52,517 bases of DNA from Fusobacterium sp. (GCF_030528405.1 NZ_JAUMYY010000007.1:1-52517); one strand, 5' to 3'; numbered from the stretch's first letter, positions 1 to 9,300 are shown. Numbers and translations are program-made. Notes: generated from the sequence alone by a model not told the origin.

Positions 1-233
1 TTTTCTACTTTCTTTTCCTTCTTTTTTTCTTCTTTTTTAGGTTTAACTTCTTCTTTTTTTTCAATTTCCTTTGGTGCAACGATAGGTGAACCAGGATTAG
101 GTGAAGTTTTGGTAGCTACAAAAGTTATAGGAACCACCTTATTTAATTTTTCATCTCCCAATCTATTGTTCATTTTAAAAATCAAGAGAAAACTCAGATG
201 AAAAATTAAAGAAATTAGAATATATTTCTTCAT
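1..233 (-). CDS. tonB: TonB-like energy transducer, N-terminal part (runs off left edge)
   Basis: An open frame starts with ATG at 233 and continues past base 1, so only about 77 residues are visible. They show a short basic start, one hydrophobic segment at about residues 4-20 that fits an inner-membrane anchor, and then a stretch very rich in Lys and Glu with scattered Pro, the usual periplasm-spanning linker of TonB. The C-terminal receptor-contacting domain is outside the window. It follows exbB and exbD by a few bases on the same strand, so the three would form an inner-membrane complex that feeds proton motive force to outer-membrane transporters. The call rests mainly on context; the visible part alone is not diagnostic. 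Confidence 0.75.
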   Translation of the reverse strand, partial: MKKYILISLIFHLSFLLIFKMNNRLGDEKLNKVVPITFVATKTSPNPGSPIVAPKEIEKKEEVKPKKEEKKKEKKVE

Positions 234-242
234 AGATTACCC

Positions 243-632
243 CTACTCATAAAAATTTAAACCTAAATTTTCAACATCATTTTCTTTTATTTTTGTTATT
301 AAATTCATAATTGTTTGATATCTTAAGTCTTTGTCAGCCGAAATTGTAGCTTCTTTTACACTTTTCAAGTGTTCATCCAATTTTTCAAATTCTACTGCAT
401 AAATTTTTCCATTATCTGAGATATGGTAAGTCCCTTGTTTATCAATTATGATCTCTATACTCTTATTTTTATCTGTTTTTTGAATTGTGGAGCTCGGTAG
501 ATCAACCTGAATTGAACCAAAGTTATTAAAAGTTGTTGTCACCATAAAAAATATTATTAATAAAAAAACAACATCTATTAAAGGAGTTAAATCAGGTTGA
601 ACAGAAGCTCTTTTTTTTCTATACTTTCCCAT
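243..632 (-). CDS. exbD: ExbD/TolR-family biopolymer transport protein
   Basis: The 129-residue protein has a basic N-terminus, then the ExbD/TolR signature [17 protein letters not shown] at about residues 13-29. This is a single membrane segment carrying the conserved Asp (about residue 20) used in proton coupling. The rest is a small periplasmic domain. Length is normal for the family (about 130-140). It lies 2 bases after exbB and 9 bases before the tonB-like gene, so co-transcription is very likely. ExbD rather than TolR is inferred from the TonB-like neighbour and from the absence of tolA/tolB/pal nearby. Confidence 0.93.
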   Translation of the reverse strand: MGKYRKKRASVQPDLTPLIDVVFLLIIFFMVTTTFNNFGSIQVDLPSSTIQKTDKNKSIEIIIDKQGTYHISDNGKIYAVEFEKLDEHLKSVKEATISADKDLRYQTIMNLITKIKENDVENLGLNFYE

Positions 633-634
633 AA

Positions 635-1243
635 TTATCTCCTAAAAATATTAATTATAGTTGTAGATATTTTATCTATTTCATTTTCAGCCTTCTCTAA
701 CCTTCTATTCAAATAATTGTATACCACTATTGTTGGAATAGCTATTATAAGACCAAATGCAGTCGTTAAAAGTGCTTCTGCTATTCCATCTGCTACTATA
801 GTAGCATCTCCAGAGCCAAACTTTGATATGTTTGTAAAAGCTTTAATCATACCTGTTACAGTTCCTAAAAGCCCAAGCATAGGTGCTATACCTATTACAC
901 TTGCTAAACAATTAAGTTTTGATTCAAATGGAGCTGTCTCTTCTATTATGATTTCCTTTATTATATTTTCATAATCTTGGACCTCCAAATCCCTTTTAGA
1001 ACTTATTAGAAATCTTTCAATTGAGCTAGCTACACAACTTTTCTTGCTTTTGCATAATTTTATAGCTTCCTCTATTTTATTTTCTAAAATCAATTTATTT
1101 ATTTCAATTTTAAAATCTTTCCCTATTCCTCTTTCATTTCTTGAGAAAAATACTATCCTTTCAATTATCACTGAAAGCGTTAATATAGAGATAACACATA
1201 ATATCCATAATATTGGTCCACCAACTTTTAAATAATGTAACAT
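635..1243 (-). CDS. exbB: ExbB/TolQ/MotA-family proton channel protein
   Basis: The 202-residue protein has the ExbB layout: one membrane segment near residues 8-30, a cytoplasmic loop of about 80 residues, then two more segments at about 110-135 and 150-178. The family core is visible as [17 protein letters not shown] and the following [13 protein letters not shown]. It forms the stator with ExbD and energises TonB. It is the first gene of exbB-exbD-tonB. A TTGACT at 1297-1302 could be a -35 box, but no good -10 lies at the right distance, so I do not call the promoter. No clear Fur box is seen upstream. Confidence 0.92.
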   Translation of the reverse strand: MLHYLKVGGPILWILCVISILTLSVIIERIVFFSRNERGIGKDFKIEINKLILENKIEEAIKLCKSKKSCVASSIERFLISSKRDLEVQDYENIIKEIIIEETAPFESKLNCLASVIGIAPMLGLLGTVTGMIKAFTNISKFGSGDATIVADGIAEALLTTAFGLIIAIPTIVVYNYLNRRLEKAENEIDKISTTIINIFRR

Positions 1244-1442
1244 AGATCCTCCAAAATACTTTTTATATAGATATTTTTAACTTATATTATTTTAAAAGTC
1301 AATATATTTTTTTATAAAATTATATAAGCTTATAAAAATACTTATTTTAAAAAAAATCTTCTCATTAATTTTTCTATTTTTATTTACTTGCTCATATAAA
1401 AATTTAAAAAATATATTAATCTTATGTTTTTTATATACTAAA

Positions 1443-1484
1443 AAAATACTGCCCTGAAATTTTTATACTTCACAGCAGTATTTT
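1443..1484 (-). terminator. Intrinsic terminator after rpsP
   Basis: A perfect 10-bp stem AAAATACTGC / GCAGTATTTT with a 22-base loop, ending in a T-rich run on the minus strand. It is about 35 bases past the rpsP stop. The ends resemble the short forms of the dispersed palindrome seen elsewhere in the window. Confidence 0.75.
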
Positions 1485-1518
1485 AGATAAATTAATCTTA
1501 AACAGAGAAATAAATTTC

Positions 1519-1782
1519 TTATTTCTTTTTACTAGCTTCAAATTTTTCCCAAATTCCAGCTTTAGTTAGAATAGATTTAACTGTTCTTGTTGGTTGTGCT
1601 CCATTTTGTAAGAATTTTAAAATTTCTTCTTCCTTTAAAATTACCTTAGAATCTTCCAAAGGAAAATAATTTCCTAAATAAGCTACAGCTCCACCATCTC
1701 TCTTTGATAAAGCTTCCATAGCTACAATTCTATAAGAAGGTCTCTTTTTATCCCCTAATCTAGTAAGTCTTAATTTTAACAT
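1519..1782 (-). CDS. rpsP: 30S ribosomal protein bS16
   Basis: The 87-residue protein begins MLKLRLTRLGDKKRPSYRIV, the hallmark bS16 start, followed by the typical YLGNYFPLED and the AQPTRTVKSILTKAG segment. Length is standard. bS16 binds 16S rRNA early in small-subunit assembly. It is the last gene of ylxM-ffh-rpsP, an order also common in Firmicutes, and sits about 50 bases after ffh with a terminator downstream. A clear GGAG-type ribosome site precedes the ATG. Confidence 0.98.
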   Translation of the reverse strand: MLKLRLTRLGDKKRPSYRIVAMEALSKRDGGAVAYLGNYFPLEDSKVILKEEEILKFLQNGAQPTRTVKSILTKAGIWEKFEASKKK

Positions 1783-1831
1783 TATTTCACATCTCCTTTT
1801 TATTTATAAATTTTTATTTTAATATATATTT

Positions 1832-3169
1832 TTAAAAGGGAAATTTCCCTCTACTTCCCATAATAGAACCAAAATTTGGTAGTTTTCCCCCACTGAACAT
1901 CTTCATCATAGACTTCATTTGTTCAAATTGCTTTAAAAGCCTATTCACATCAGCAACATCTGTTCCACTACCCTTAGCTATTCTTTGCTTTCTACTTGCC
2001 TTTAAAAGTTCTGGCTTTTTTCGTTCTTCCTTTGTCATAGACTGAATTATGCACTCAACCTTTTTCATCTCTTTTTCAGCTGGAGCCAAATCTCCAATTT
2101 GTCCCATTCCTGGTATCATCTTTAGAATGCTCCCCAATGAGCCCAACTTTTTTATTGTTTGAAGTTGTTTTAAGAAATCTTCTAAATCAAATTTTTGACT
2201 TCTTATTTTTTCTTCTAAACTTTTAGCCTCGTCTTGATCTATTGCTTCTTGAGCTTTTTCAACTAAAGAAACTACATCTCCCATCCCTAATATTCTAGAT
2301 ACTAACCTATCTGGATGAAATAATTCTATGTCATCTAATTTTTCGCCAATTCCTATAAATTTAATTGGTTTCCCTACAACAGCTTTTATAGATAGAGCTG
2401 CTCCACCACGAGTATCTCCATCTAATTTAGTAAGTATAATCCCATCAACACTTAAATTTTCATTAAAAGACTTTGCTAAGTTTACAGCATCTTGCCCTAT
2501 CATAGCATCTACTACAAGTAATATTTCTTGGGGTTTTATAGCTCTTTTTAGTTCTTTTAATTCCTCCATAAGCGACTCATCAATATGAAGCCTTCCTGCT
2601 GTATCAACTAGAATATAGTCAACATTAGTTTCTCTTCCCTTTTCTATAGCCCTTGTTGCAATACCAACTACATCTTTATTCTCTTCCTCAGAATAAACCT
2701 CAACTCCTACCTGCCCAGCAAGAACCTGAAGTTGTTTTATAGCAGCTGGTCTATAGACATCTGCTGCAACAAGAAGAATTTTTTCATTTTGCTTTTTCAA
2801 ATATTTGGCAATTTTTCCAACAAAGGTTGTTTTTCCAGCTCCCTGTAAGCCTACCATCATAATAACTGTTGGTTTTTTAATACCCTTTGTAAGCCTTGAG
2901 CTTGACCCACCTAAAAGTTCTACCAACTCATCATTTACTAATTTTATAAATTGTTGAGCTGGATTTATGCCTCTTATAACTTCTGTACCTATAGCCTTTT
3001 CACTTATTTTATTAGTAAAATCTTTAACAACTTTATAGTTTACATCTGCTTCTAAAAGAGACATCTTAACTTCTCTTAAAGCTTCTTTTATATTATCTTC
3101 ACTTAATCTTCCATGTCCACGGACTTTTTTAAAGATTTCCTGAAATCTATTTCCTAAATTTTCTAACAT
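1832..3169 (-). CDS. ffh: Signal recognition particle GTPase Ffh (SRP54)
   Basis: The 445-residue protein has the N-terminal helical bundle (1-95), the GTPase domain with P-loop GLQGAGKT (107-114), DTAGR (G3) and TKLDGDTRGGA (G4 region), and the C-terminal methionine-rich M domain from about 300, ending in a run rich in Met and Lys. Full length for Ffh. It binds signal sequences and the 4.5S RNA and delivers ribosomes to FtsY. The 4.5S RNA gene is not in this window. It follows ylxM by 12 bases and precedes rpsP. Confidence 0.98.
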   Translation of the reverse strand: MLENLGNRFQEIFKKVRGHGRLSEDNIKEALREVKMSLLEADVNYKVVKDFTNKISEKAIGTEVIRGINPAQQFIKLVNDELVELLGGSSSRLTKGIKKPTVIMMVGLQGAGKTTFVGKIAKYLKKQNEKILLVAADVYRPAAIKQLQVLAGQVGVEVYSEEENKDVVGIATRAIEKGRETNVDYILVDTAGRLHIDESLMEELKELKRAIKPQEILLVVDAMIGQDAVNLAKSFNENLSVDGIILTKLDGDTRGGAALSIKAVVGKPIKFIGIGEKLDDIELFHPDRLVSRILGMGDVVSLVEKAQEAIDQDEAKSLEEKIRSQKFDLEDFLKQLQTIKKLGSLGSILKMIPGMGQIGDLAPAEKEMKKVECIIQSMTKEERKKPELLKASRKQRIAKGSGTDVADVNRLLKQFEQMKSMMKMFSGGKLPNFGSIMGSRGKFPF

Positions 3170-3181
3170 AAACTCCCTCTA

Positions 3182-3493
3182 TTAGATTATCTCATCTATT
3201 ATTTTATCCAATCTCTCAATGACGAAGTCAGCTTTTAATTTTAAAAGCTCTTCTTTCAATTCCAGTTTCTTTTTATATATACCTAATTTTGCTTCATAGT
3301 CATTTAAAATTACTACTCCTCTTTTGATATTATCATGAACTGCTTGACGACTGACATCTTTACTTTTCGCTATTTCAGAAAGAGAAAGATCTTTTTCAAA
3401 ATGCTCTATCATATATTCTTTTTGTTTTCCACTCAAAAGTTCTGAGTATATATCTAAAAGACTAGCAATTGTAACAAATTCTTCTAAGTTCAT
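3182..3493 (-). CDS. ylxM: YlxM/p13-type helix-turn-helix protein (UPF0122)
   Basis: A protein of about 103 residues with a sigma-factor-like HTH at roughly 30-65 (LSLSEIAKSKDVSRQAVHDNIKR), the signature of the YlxM/p13 family that is almost always encoded just before ffh and is thought to assist SRP assembly. I place the start at ATG 3493. A GTG in frame at 3502 is also possible: the very good promoter at 3509-3537 predicts a transcript beginning at about 3499-3503, so the message is either leaderless from the GTG or has a leader of about 6-10 bases without a Shine-Dalgarno. Confidence 0.88.
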   Translation of the reverse strand: MNLEEFVTIASLLDIYSELLSGKQKEYMIEHFEKDLSLSEIAKSKDVSRQAVHDNIKRGVVILNDYEAKLGIYKKKLELKEELLKLKADFVIERLDKIIDEII

Positions 3494-3508
3494 AAATATC
3501 ACCCACTA

Positions 3509-3537
3509 ATTATAGTCTATGTATTTTATTTTGTCAA
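3509..3537 (-). promoter_or_regulatory. Sigma-70 promoter of ylxM-ffh-rpsP
   Basis: TTGACA at 3532-3537, a 17-base spacer, and TATAAT at 3509-3514, both boxes matching consensus. The -10 ends only 15 bases before the ATG at 3493, so the predicted start falls on or next to the start codon. Confidence 0.85.
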
Positions 3538-3565
3538 GTATTTTTTCTTTACATTATTTTTTATT

Positions 3566-3874
3566 TTAGCTCATAAACTTTGTTAAGTCCTCATTTGATG
3601 TTTCATTTAACATCTTACTTATGTTTATTAACTCTATCATTTTCTTATTTTTATCTTCTTCTGATAAGGTTTGATTTGCACTTAAAATCAAATTTGCATA
3701 TGAAAATATACCTTGAATAAATATAGCTTTCTTAAAGGTACTCACATCTTCCATAAAAATAAATTCTAAAAGTTCTTTCTTTAAATTTTCAAAAATATCA
3801 TTTATCAAAGACTCATTATTAAAAACAGCTACAACTATATCTACTTTTTTCTCATTTTTTCCCATGCCTTTCAC
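3566..3874 (-). CDS. Uncharacterised small protein (about 100 residues)
   Basis: I do not recognise this protein. It has 102 residues, no signal peptide, no membrane segment and no cysteines. The sequence reads as mostly helical, with hydrophobic stretches at about 30-60 (LLEFIFMEDVSTFKKAIFIQ) and a charged tail. A second Met at residue 4 is an equally good start. A plausible AGAGAGG ribosome site precedes it. It lies upstream of, and on the same strand as, the ylxM promoter but is separated from it by about 60 bases, so it is probably its own transcript. Coding status is supported by base composition and a clean ribosome site only. Confidence 0.6.
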   Translation of the reverse strand: MKGMGKNEKKVDIVVAVFNNESLINDIFENLKKELLEFIFMEDVSTFKKAIFIQGIFSYANLILSANQTLSEEDKNKKMIELINISKMLNETSNEDLTKFMS

Positions 3875-4012
3875 CTCTCTTAATCCTATTTTATTATTTT
3901 CTATTAATATACAATATTTTAAAATTTTGTAAAGCTATTTTTTATAAGTACCTAAATGAATTTTATTCTTCCGAAATACTTAAAAATTCTATTTATTTTA
4001 AAATAAAATTTA

Positions 4013-4042
4013 TAGACTATTATTATTAAATTATGTTATAAT
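4013..4042 (+). promoter_or_regulatory. Promoter of the murA operon
   Basis: TATAAT at 4037-4042 preceded by TGT at 4034-4036, which makes an extended -10 (TGnTATAAT). A weak -35, TAGACT, is at 4013-4018 with an 18-base spacer. The murA ATG is at 4079, 36 bases past the -10. Confidence 0.65.
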
Positions 4043-4078
4043 CAATAGAATATAAATTTTTAGGAGTGATTTTTATAA

Positions 4079-5350
4079 ATGGTTGAAGCATTTAAAATTA
4101 TAGGTGGAAAAAAACTTACAGGAAATTTAGCTGTAGATGGTTCTAAAAATTCTACACTTCCTATTATGATAGCGACTTTAATTGAAAAAGGAACTTACAT
4201 CCTGCATAATGTTCCTAATCTCAGAGATATAAAAACTCTTATCATGCTTCTGGAGAGTTTGGGACTGAAAATAGAGAAATTAGGTGATAATTCTTATAAA
4301 ATTATAAATAACGGTCTAACAAGTATTGAAGCAAGTTATGATCTAGTGAAAAAAATGAGAGCTTCATTTTTAGTTATGGGAGGAATGCTTGCAATAAGTA
4401 ATGAAGCAAAAGTTGCTTTACCAGGGGGGTGTGCAATTGGAGCTCGTCCAGTTGATTTACACTTAAAAGGCTTCGAAGCTTTAGGAGCAAAAATCAATAT
4501 TGAACATGGTTATGTTAAGGCTTCTGCTGAAAATGGTTTAACAGGTTCTACAATAATTTTGGATTTTCCTAGCGTTGGTGCCACAGAAAATATAGTCATG
4601 GCTGCTGTTAAAGCTAAAGGCCTAACAATTTTAGAAAACGCAGCAAAAGAACCAGAAATTGAAGATCTCTGTAATTTTTTAATAAAAATGGGAGCAAAAA
4701 TCAAAGGTGGTGGAACAAGCAGAATCGAAATCGAAGGTGTAGAAAAATTAAATGCCTGTGAATATTCAATTATTCCTGATAGAATAGTCGCTGGTACTTA
4801 CATCATTGCTGCAATACTTTTTGATGGTTCTATTACTATAAGTGGTATTGTGAAAGAACATCTTTTAAGCTTTATTTTAAAATTAGAAGAGATGGGTGTA
4901 AAATTTGAAATTAAAGATAATAAATTAAAAGTTTTATCTAAGTTATCTGAGCTTAAACCTACAAAAATAACTACCATGCCTCATCCAGGTTTTCCAACAG
5001 ATTTGCAATCTCCAATAATGACTCTTATGTGCCTAGTTGAAGGAGTAAGTGAAATTAAAGAAACCATTTTTGAAAATAGATTTATGCATGTTCCTGAATT
5101 AAATAGAATGGGAGCAAAAATTGAAATTGACTCTTCCTCTGCAAGTATTACGGGAGTTGATAATTTCTCATCTGCTGAGGTTATGGCAAGCGATCTAAGA
5201 GCTGGAGCTTCACTTATTTTAGCTGCTTTAAAAGCTAAAGGTCAGAGTATAGTTAATAGAATTTACCATGTAGATAGAGGTTATGAAAATTTTGAAGAAA
5301 AATTTAAAGCTCTAGGTGCTGATATTGAAAGAATTAAAGTTGAAGCATAA
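4079..5350 (+). CDS. murA: UDP-N-acetylglucosamine 1-carboxyvinyltransferase
   Basis: The 423-residue protein matches MurA over its length. Substrate-binding Lys23-Asn24 lie in DGSKNSTLP, and the catalytic loop is [16 protein letters not shown] with Cys118, the PEP-adduct cysteine (the fosfomycin target). The C-terminal half has the [11 protein letters not shown] motif and DLRAGASL. It carries out the first committed step of peptidoglycan synthesis in the cytoplasm. First gene of an operon with rlmB, sigH and leuS, with spacings of 9, 10 and 11 bases. The start is supported by AGGAG upstream. Confidence 0.97.
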   Translation: MVEAFKIIGGKKLTGNLAVDGSKNSTLPIMIATLIEKGTYILHNVPNLRDIKTLIMLLESLGLKIEKLGDNSYKIINNGLTSIEASYDLVKKMRASFLVMGGMLAISNEAKVALPGGCAIGARPVDLHLKGFEALGAKINIEHGYVKASAENGLTGSTIILDFPSVGATENIVMAAVKAKGLTILENAAKEPEIEDLCNFLIKMGAKIKGGGTSRIEIEGVEKLNACEYSIIPDRIVAGTYIIAAILFDGSITISGIVKEHLLSFILKLEEMGVKFEIKDNKLKVLSKLSELKPTKITTMPHPGFPTDLQSPIMTLMCLVEGVSEIKETIFENRFMHVPELNRMGAKIEIDSSSASITGVDNFSSAEVMASDLRAGASLILAALKAKGQSIVNRIYHVDRGYENFEEKFKALGADIERIKVEA

Positions 5351-5359
5351 AGGAGAAGT

Positions 5360-6064
5360 ATGGAAAGAATAATTGGAGTAAATGCCGTGACAGAGGCTCT
5401 TCTAAATAAAGAAAAAAATATTGAAAAACTTGAGCTATATAAAGGTTTAAAAGAAGAAACTACAAGAAAAATTAAAGAACTTGCTTCTAAAAGAAATATA
5501 AAAATCTTCTATACTGGTAAAAAAATAGAAAACTCCCAAGGTGTTGCTGTCTATGTAAGTAAGCATGATTATTACTTAGAACAGCAAGTCGTTTTTGATG
5601 AATTAACTCGAAAAGATAAATCTATCATTTTAATTCTAGATGAGATTCAAGACCCCAGAAATTTTGGTGCAATAATAAGAAGTGCTGAAGCTTTTAAGGT
5701 GGACCTCATAATAATCCCAGAAAGAAATTCAGTTAGAATAAACGAAACTGTTGTGAAGACTTCTACTGGAGCAATTGAATATGTAGCTATTACAAAAGTA
5801 ACAAATCTATCAGATACAATAAACAAACTTAAAAAAATGGGATACTGGGTTTATGGTGCTGCTGGTGAGGCTACACTGAATTACAACTTGGAATCTTACC
5901 CTGATAAAATTGCTTTGGTCTTGGGAAATGAAGGCAATGGAATTAGAAAAAAAGTCAGAGAGCATTGTGACAAACTTATAAAAATTCCTATGCATGGCAA
6001 AATTAACTCCTTAAATGTTTCTGTTGCTGCTGGAATTTTACTTTCTCGTTTTACCAATAGCTAA
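5360..6064 (+). CDS. rlmB: 23S rRNA 2'-O-ribose methyltransferase, TrmH/SpoU family (RlmB type)
   Basis: The 234-residue protein has an N-terminal substrate-binding domain (about 1-75, starting ERIIGVNAVTEAL) and a SPOUT domain with the three family motifs: DEIQDPRNFGAIIRSAEAF (about 93-111), LGNEGNGIR (about 193-201) and IPMHGKINSLNVSVAAGI near the end. This matches RlmB, which methylates G2251 of 23S rRNA. It lies between murA and sigH; in Firmicutes the same protein (YacO) is also encoded near sigH. The precise target nucleotide is inferred from the family. Confidence 0.9.
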   Translation: MERIIGVNAVTEALLNKEKNIEKLELYKGLKEETTRKIKELASKRNIKIFYTGKKIENSQGVAVYVSKHDYYLEQQVVFDELTRKDKSIILILDEIQDPRNFGAIIRSAEAFKVDLIIIPERNSVRINETVVKTSTGAIEYVAITKVTNLSDTINKLKKMGYWVYGAAGEATLNYNLESYPDKIALVLGNEGNGIRKKVREHCDKLIKIPMHGKINSLNVSVAAGILLSRFTNS

Positions 6065-6074
6065 GAGGTTCTAG

Positions 6075-6671
6075 ATGGATATAGATAATTTGATTATTAA
6101 AGCACAAAATGGTGATGATGAATCTATGGATGAAATCATCAAAATATATTTCCCTCTTGTTTCTACAAATGCAAAAAAATTTTTCTTGGTAGGTGCTGAA
6201 ACTGAAGATTTGGTTCAAGAAGGTCTGTTAGGACTATTTAAAGCAATAAAAGCCTATATGCCTCAAAAATCTTCTTTTAAAACCTTCGCGAATCTATGTG
6301 TGAAGAGACAAATTTTTTCAGCCATAAAAACAGCAAATAGTCAAAAAAACTATCCTCTTAATGAGGCTATTTTAAATTTTAATAATTACAATAAAAAAGA
6401 TGATAATTTAGATGATAATTTTTTCTCATTTGATATATCACCTGAAAATATTTTTTTTAATAAAGAAAAATTACAAAATTTTAAAGAATACACTGAAAAA
6501 AATTTTAGTAATTTAGAAAAACAAGTTTTTGAATACCTAATCAGAGGCTATACATATAAAGAAATTGCAAAACAACTTAAGACTGCAACAAAATCCATTG
6601 ATAATGCTATACAAAGAATTAAAAAAAAATCTGAATCATGGATGAAAAAATATAATTTGAATAATTTATAG
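6075..6671 (+). CDS. sigH: Sigma-70-family RNA polymerase sigma factor, SigH-like
   Basis: The 198-residue protein has sigma region 2 with ETEDLVQEGLLGLFKAIKAY (about 42-61) and TFANLCVKRQI (region 2.4), a variable Asn/Asp/Lys-rich linker (about 95-135), and a C-terminal HTH of region 4 (YTYKEIAKQLKTATKSIDNA). Regions 1.1 and 3 are missing, so it is an alternative, not a housekeeping, sigma. Synteny with rlmB as in Firmicutes supports SigH/Spo0H. Fusobacteria do not sporulate, so its regulon here is unknown. It lies 10 bases after rlmB. Confidence 0.82.
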   Translation: MDIDNLIIKAQNGDDESMDEIIKIYFPLVSTNAKKFFLVGAETEDLVQEGLLGLFKAIKAYMPQKSSFKTFANLCVKRQIFSAIKTANSQKNYPLNEAILNFNNYNKKDDNLDDNFFSFDISPENIFFNKEKLQNFKEYTEKNFSNLEKQVFEYLIRGYTYKEIAKQLKTATKSIDNAIQRIKKKSESWMKKYNLNNL

Positions 6672-6682
6672 AGGTGGAGAAA

Positions 6683-9244
6683 TTGAGAGAATATAATTTT
6701 AAGGAAATTGAAAAAAAATGGCAAGAAAAATGGGAAAAGGGTAATATTTTTAAAACTGAAAATGAAGTTCTAGGAAAAGAAAATTACTATGTTTTATCTA
6801 TGTTACCCTATCCATCTGGAAAATTGCATGTAGGACATGCTAGGAACTATACAATAGGAGATGTTATATCAAGATACAAAAAAATGAAAGGTTTTAATGT
6901 TTTGCAACCTATGGGTTGGGACTCTTTTGGTCTTCCAGCTGAAAATGCAGCTATACAAAACTCTATTCACCCTGCAATTTGGACTAAATCTAATATAAAG
7001 AATATGAAAAGGCAGCTGAAACTTATGGGGTTTTCTTATGACTGGGAGAGAGAGATTGCAAGTTACTTACCTGAATACTACAAATGGAATCAATGGCTAT
7101 TTAAGAAAATGTATGAAAGAGGCTTAGTTTATAAGAAAAAATCGCTTGTCAACTGGTGCCCTGATTGTCAAACTGTTCTTGCTAATGAGCAAGTTGAAAA
7201 TGGAAAATGCTGGCGACATTCAAAAACTGATGTTATCCAAAAAGAGCTAGAACAATGGTTTTTTAAGATAACTGATTATGCTGATGAGCTATTGGAAGGG
7301 CACAAAGAGCTAAAAGATGGCTGGCCTGAAAAAGTTCTAACCATGCAAAAAAACTGGATAGGAAAATCTTTTGGAACTGAATTATCCTTTAAAGTCCTTG
7401 AAACTCAAGAGCTTCTGTCAGTTTTTACAACAAGAATTGATACTATCTATGGAGCTTCTTACCTTGTTGTGGCTCCTGAACATCCTATTGTGGATAAAAT
7501 ACTTCAAACTAATCCTGCCCTTAATGATAAAATTCAAGCTATGAAAAACACTAATATGATAGAAAGAACAGCTGAGGGCAAAGAAAAATTTGGTGTTGAT
7601 ACTGGCTGGAAAGTTGAAAATCCTATTTCTAAAGAAATTTTACCTCTTTGGATAGCTGACTATGTACTGATGAACTATGGCACAGGAGCTGTCATGGGAG
7701 TTCCTGCTCATGATGAAAGAGATAATGCTTTTGCAAAAAAATATAATCTTCCTATTATTAAAGTAATCGAAACTTCTGAAGGAGAGGATAGCTTTTCTTA
7801 CAATGGAAAATTAATAAATTCAGAGCTTATAAATGGTTTATCTCCTAAAGAAGCTATAGAAAAAATGAATGCCTATGTTGAAGAAAGGGGTATAGGTAAA
7901 AAAACAACTAAATACAGGCTAAAGGATTGGGGAATTTCAAGACAAAGATATTGGGGAACTCCTATTCCTGCATTACATTGTGAAAAGTGTGGTACAGTTC
8001 TTGAAAAAGATGAAAACTTACCAGTTTTATTACCAAACGATATAGAATTTTCAGGAAATGGAAATCCACTTGAAACATCTGAAAATTTTAAAAATGCTAT
8101 CTGTCCTTGTTGTGGAGGTCCTGCAAAAAGAGACACTGATACTATGGATACATTTGTTGACTCATCTTGGTATTTTTTAAGATACTGTGATCCTAGAAAT
8201 TTTAAAGAAGCTTTCTCAAAGGAAATTGTAGATAAATGGACTCCTATTAATCAATATATAGGCGGTGTTGAGCATGCTGTTATGCACTTACTTTATGCAA
8301 GATTTTTCCATAAAGTTTTAAGAGATTTATCTATGCTCTCTTCCAATGAACCTTTTAAAAGACTTTTAACTCAAGGTATGGTTTTAGGGCCTTCTTACTA
8401 TTCTGAAAAAGAAAATAAATATCTAAGCCCTAATGAAGTTGAATTAAAAGCTGATAAAGCCTTTTCTAAAACTGGTGAAGAATTAACTATTAAAATTGAA
8501 AAAATGTCTAAATCAAAAAATAATGGAGTAGATCCAGAAGAAATTATCCAAAAATATGGTGTAGATTCTGCTAGATTATTTATAATGTTCGCTGCACCAC
8601 CTGAAAAAGAATTGGAGTGGAATGAAAATGGTTTAGCTGGTGCTTATAGATTCTTAACAAGAGTCTGGCGTCTTGTCCTTGAAAATTCTGATAAAATAAA
8701 TGAAGCTGAGATAGAGTATAATAAAATTTCAAAGGAAGACAGAAATTTAATTATAAAACTCAATCAAACTATTAAAAAAATGACAGATTCTATTGAAGCA
8801 AACTATCACTTCAATACTTCTATTGCGGCTTGTATGGAGCTTATAAATGATGTCCAAGCATATATAAATAATCCGTCTGTAAGTGAAGAAGCTCCTAAAA
8901 TATTAGGCTTTGTTCTTAAAAAAATAATTTTAATGCTTTCACCATTCACTCCACATTTTTGTGATGAATTATGGGAGTTATTGGGAGAAAAATCTTTTCT
9001 GTTTAACGAAGCTTGGCCTAATTATGATGAAAAATTCTTATCTACTGATGACGTAACAATTGCAGTCCAAGTAAATGGAAAAATGAGAGGAAGCTTTGAA
9101 ATAGCTAAGGATAGTTCTAAAGAAAAGATAGAAAGAACTGCCCTTGAACTTTCAAATGTTCAAAAACATCTTGAAAATATGAGTATTGTCAAGCTTATTG
9201 TTGTACCAAATAAAATAGTTAATATTGTTGTTAAGCCTCAGTAA
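6683..9244 (+). CDS. leuS: Leucyl-tRNA synthetase
   Basis: Full-length class I synthetase of about 853 residues. It has the HIGH motif as HVGH (about 49-52), the CP1 editing domain with TTRIDTIYGASY, a DWGISRQRYWGTPIP segment, a zinc-type CEKC...CPCC knuckle, and KMSKS (near residue 608). I start at TTG 6683 because GAGGTGG lies 5 bases upstream and the N-terminus then reads MREYNFKEIEKKW as in homologues. The alternative GTG at 6674 lies inside that ribosome site. Last gene of the murA operon; a terminator follows at 9271. Confidence 0.96.
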   Translation: MREYNFKEIEKKWQEKWEKGNIFKTENEVLGKENYYVLSMLPYPSGKLHVGHARNYTIGDVISRYKKMKGFNVLQPMGWDSFGLPAENAAIQNSIHPAIWTKSNIKNMKRQLKLMGFSYDWEREIASYLPEYYKWNQWLFKKMYERGLVYKKKSLVNWCPDCQTVLANEQVENGKCWRHSKTDVIQKELEQWFFKITDYADELLEGHKELKDGWPEKVLTMQKNWIGKSFGTELSFKVLETQELLSVFTTRIDTIYGASYLVVAPEHPIVDKILQTNPALNDKIQAMKNTNMIERTAEGKEKFGVDTGWKVENPISKEILPLWIADYVLMNYGTGAVMGVPAHDERDNAFAKKYNLPIIKVIETSEGEDSFSYNGKLINSELINGLSPKEAIEKMNAYVEERGIGKKTTKYRLKDWGISRQRYWGTPIPALHCEKCGTVLEKDENLPVLLPNDIEFSGNGNPLETSENFKNAICPCCGGPAKRDTDTMDTFVDSSWYFLRYCDPRNFKEAFSKEIVDKWTPINQYIGGVEHAVMHLLYARFFHKVLRDLSMLSSNEPFKRLLTQGMVLGPSYYSEKENKYLSPNEVELKADKAFSKTGEELTIKIEKMSKSKNNGVDPEEIIQKYGVDSARLFIMFAAPPEKELEWNENGLAGAYRFLTRVWRLVLENSDKINEAEIEYNKISKEDRNLIIKLNQTIKKMTDSIEANYHFNTSIAACMELINDVQAYINNPSVSEEAPKILGFVLKKIILMLSPFTPHFCDELWELLGEKSFLFNEAWPNYDEKFLSTDDVTIAVQVNGKMRGSFEIAKDSSKEKIERTALELSNVQKHLENMSIVKLIVVPNKIVNIVVKPQ

Positions 9245-9270
9245 AATAAAAAAATATGAAGAAGAAAGTG

Positions 9271-9300
9271 CCACATTTTATTTTTAAAATGTGGTATTTT
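9271..9300 (+). terminator. Intrinsic terminator after leuS
   Basis: 10-bp stem CCACATTTTA / TAAAATGTGG with a TTTT loop, followed by TATTTT. It lies 27 bases past the leuS stop. Confidence 0.8.

Noticed and set aside
1244-1330. Fur box or clear promoter upstream of exbB
   Set aside because: Only an isolated TTGACT at 1297-1302 with no good -10, and no GATAAT-type repeats.
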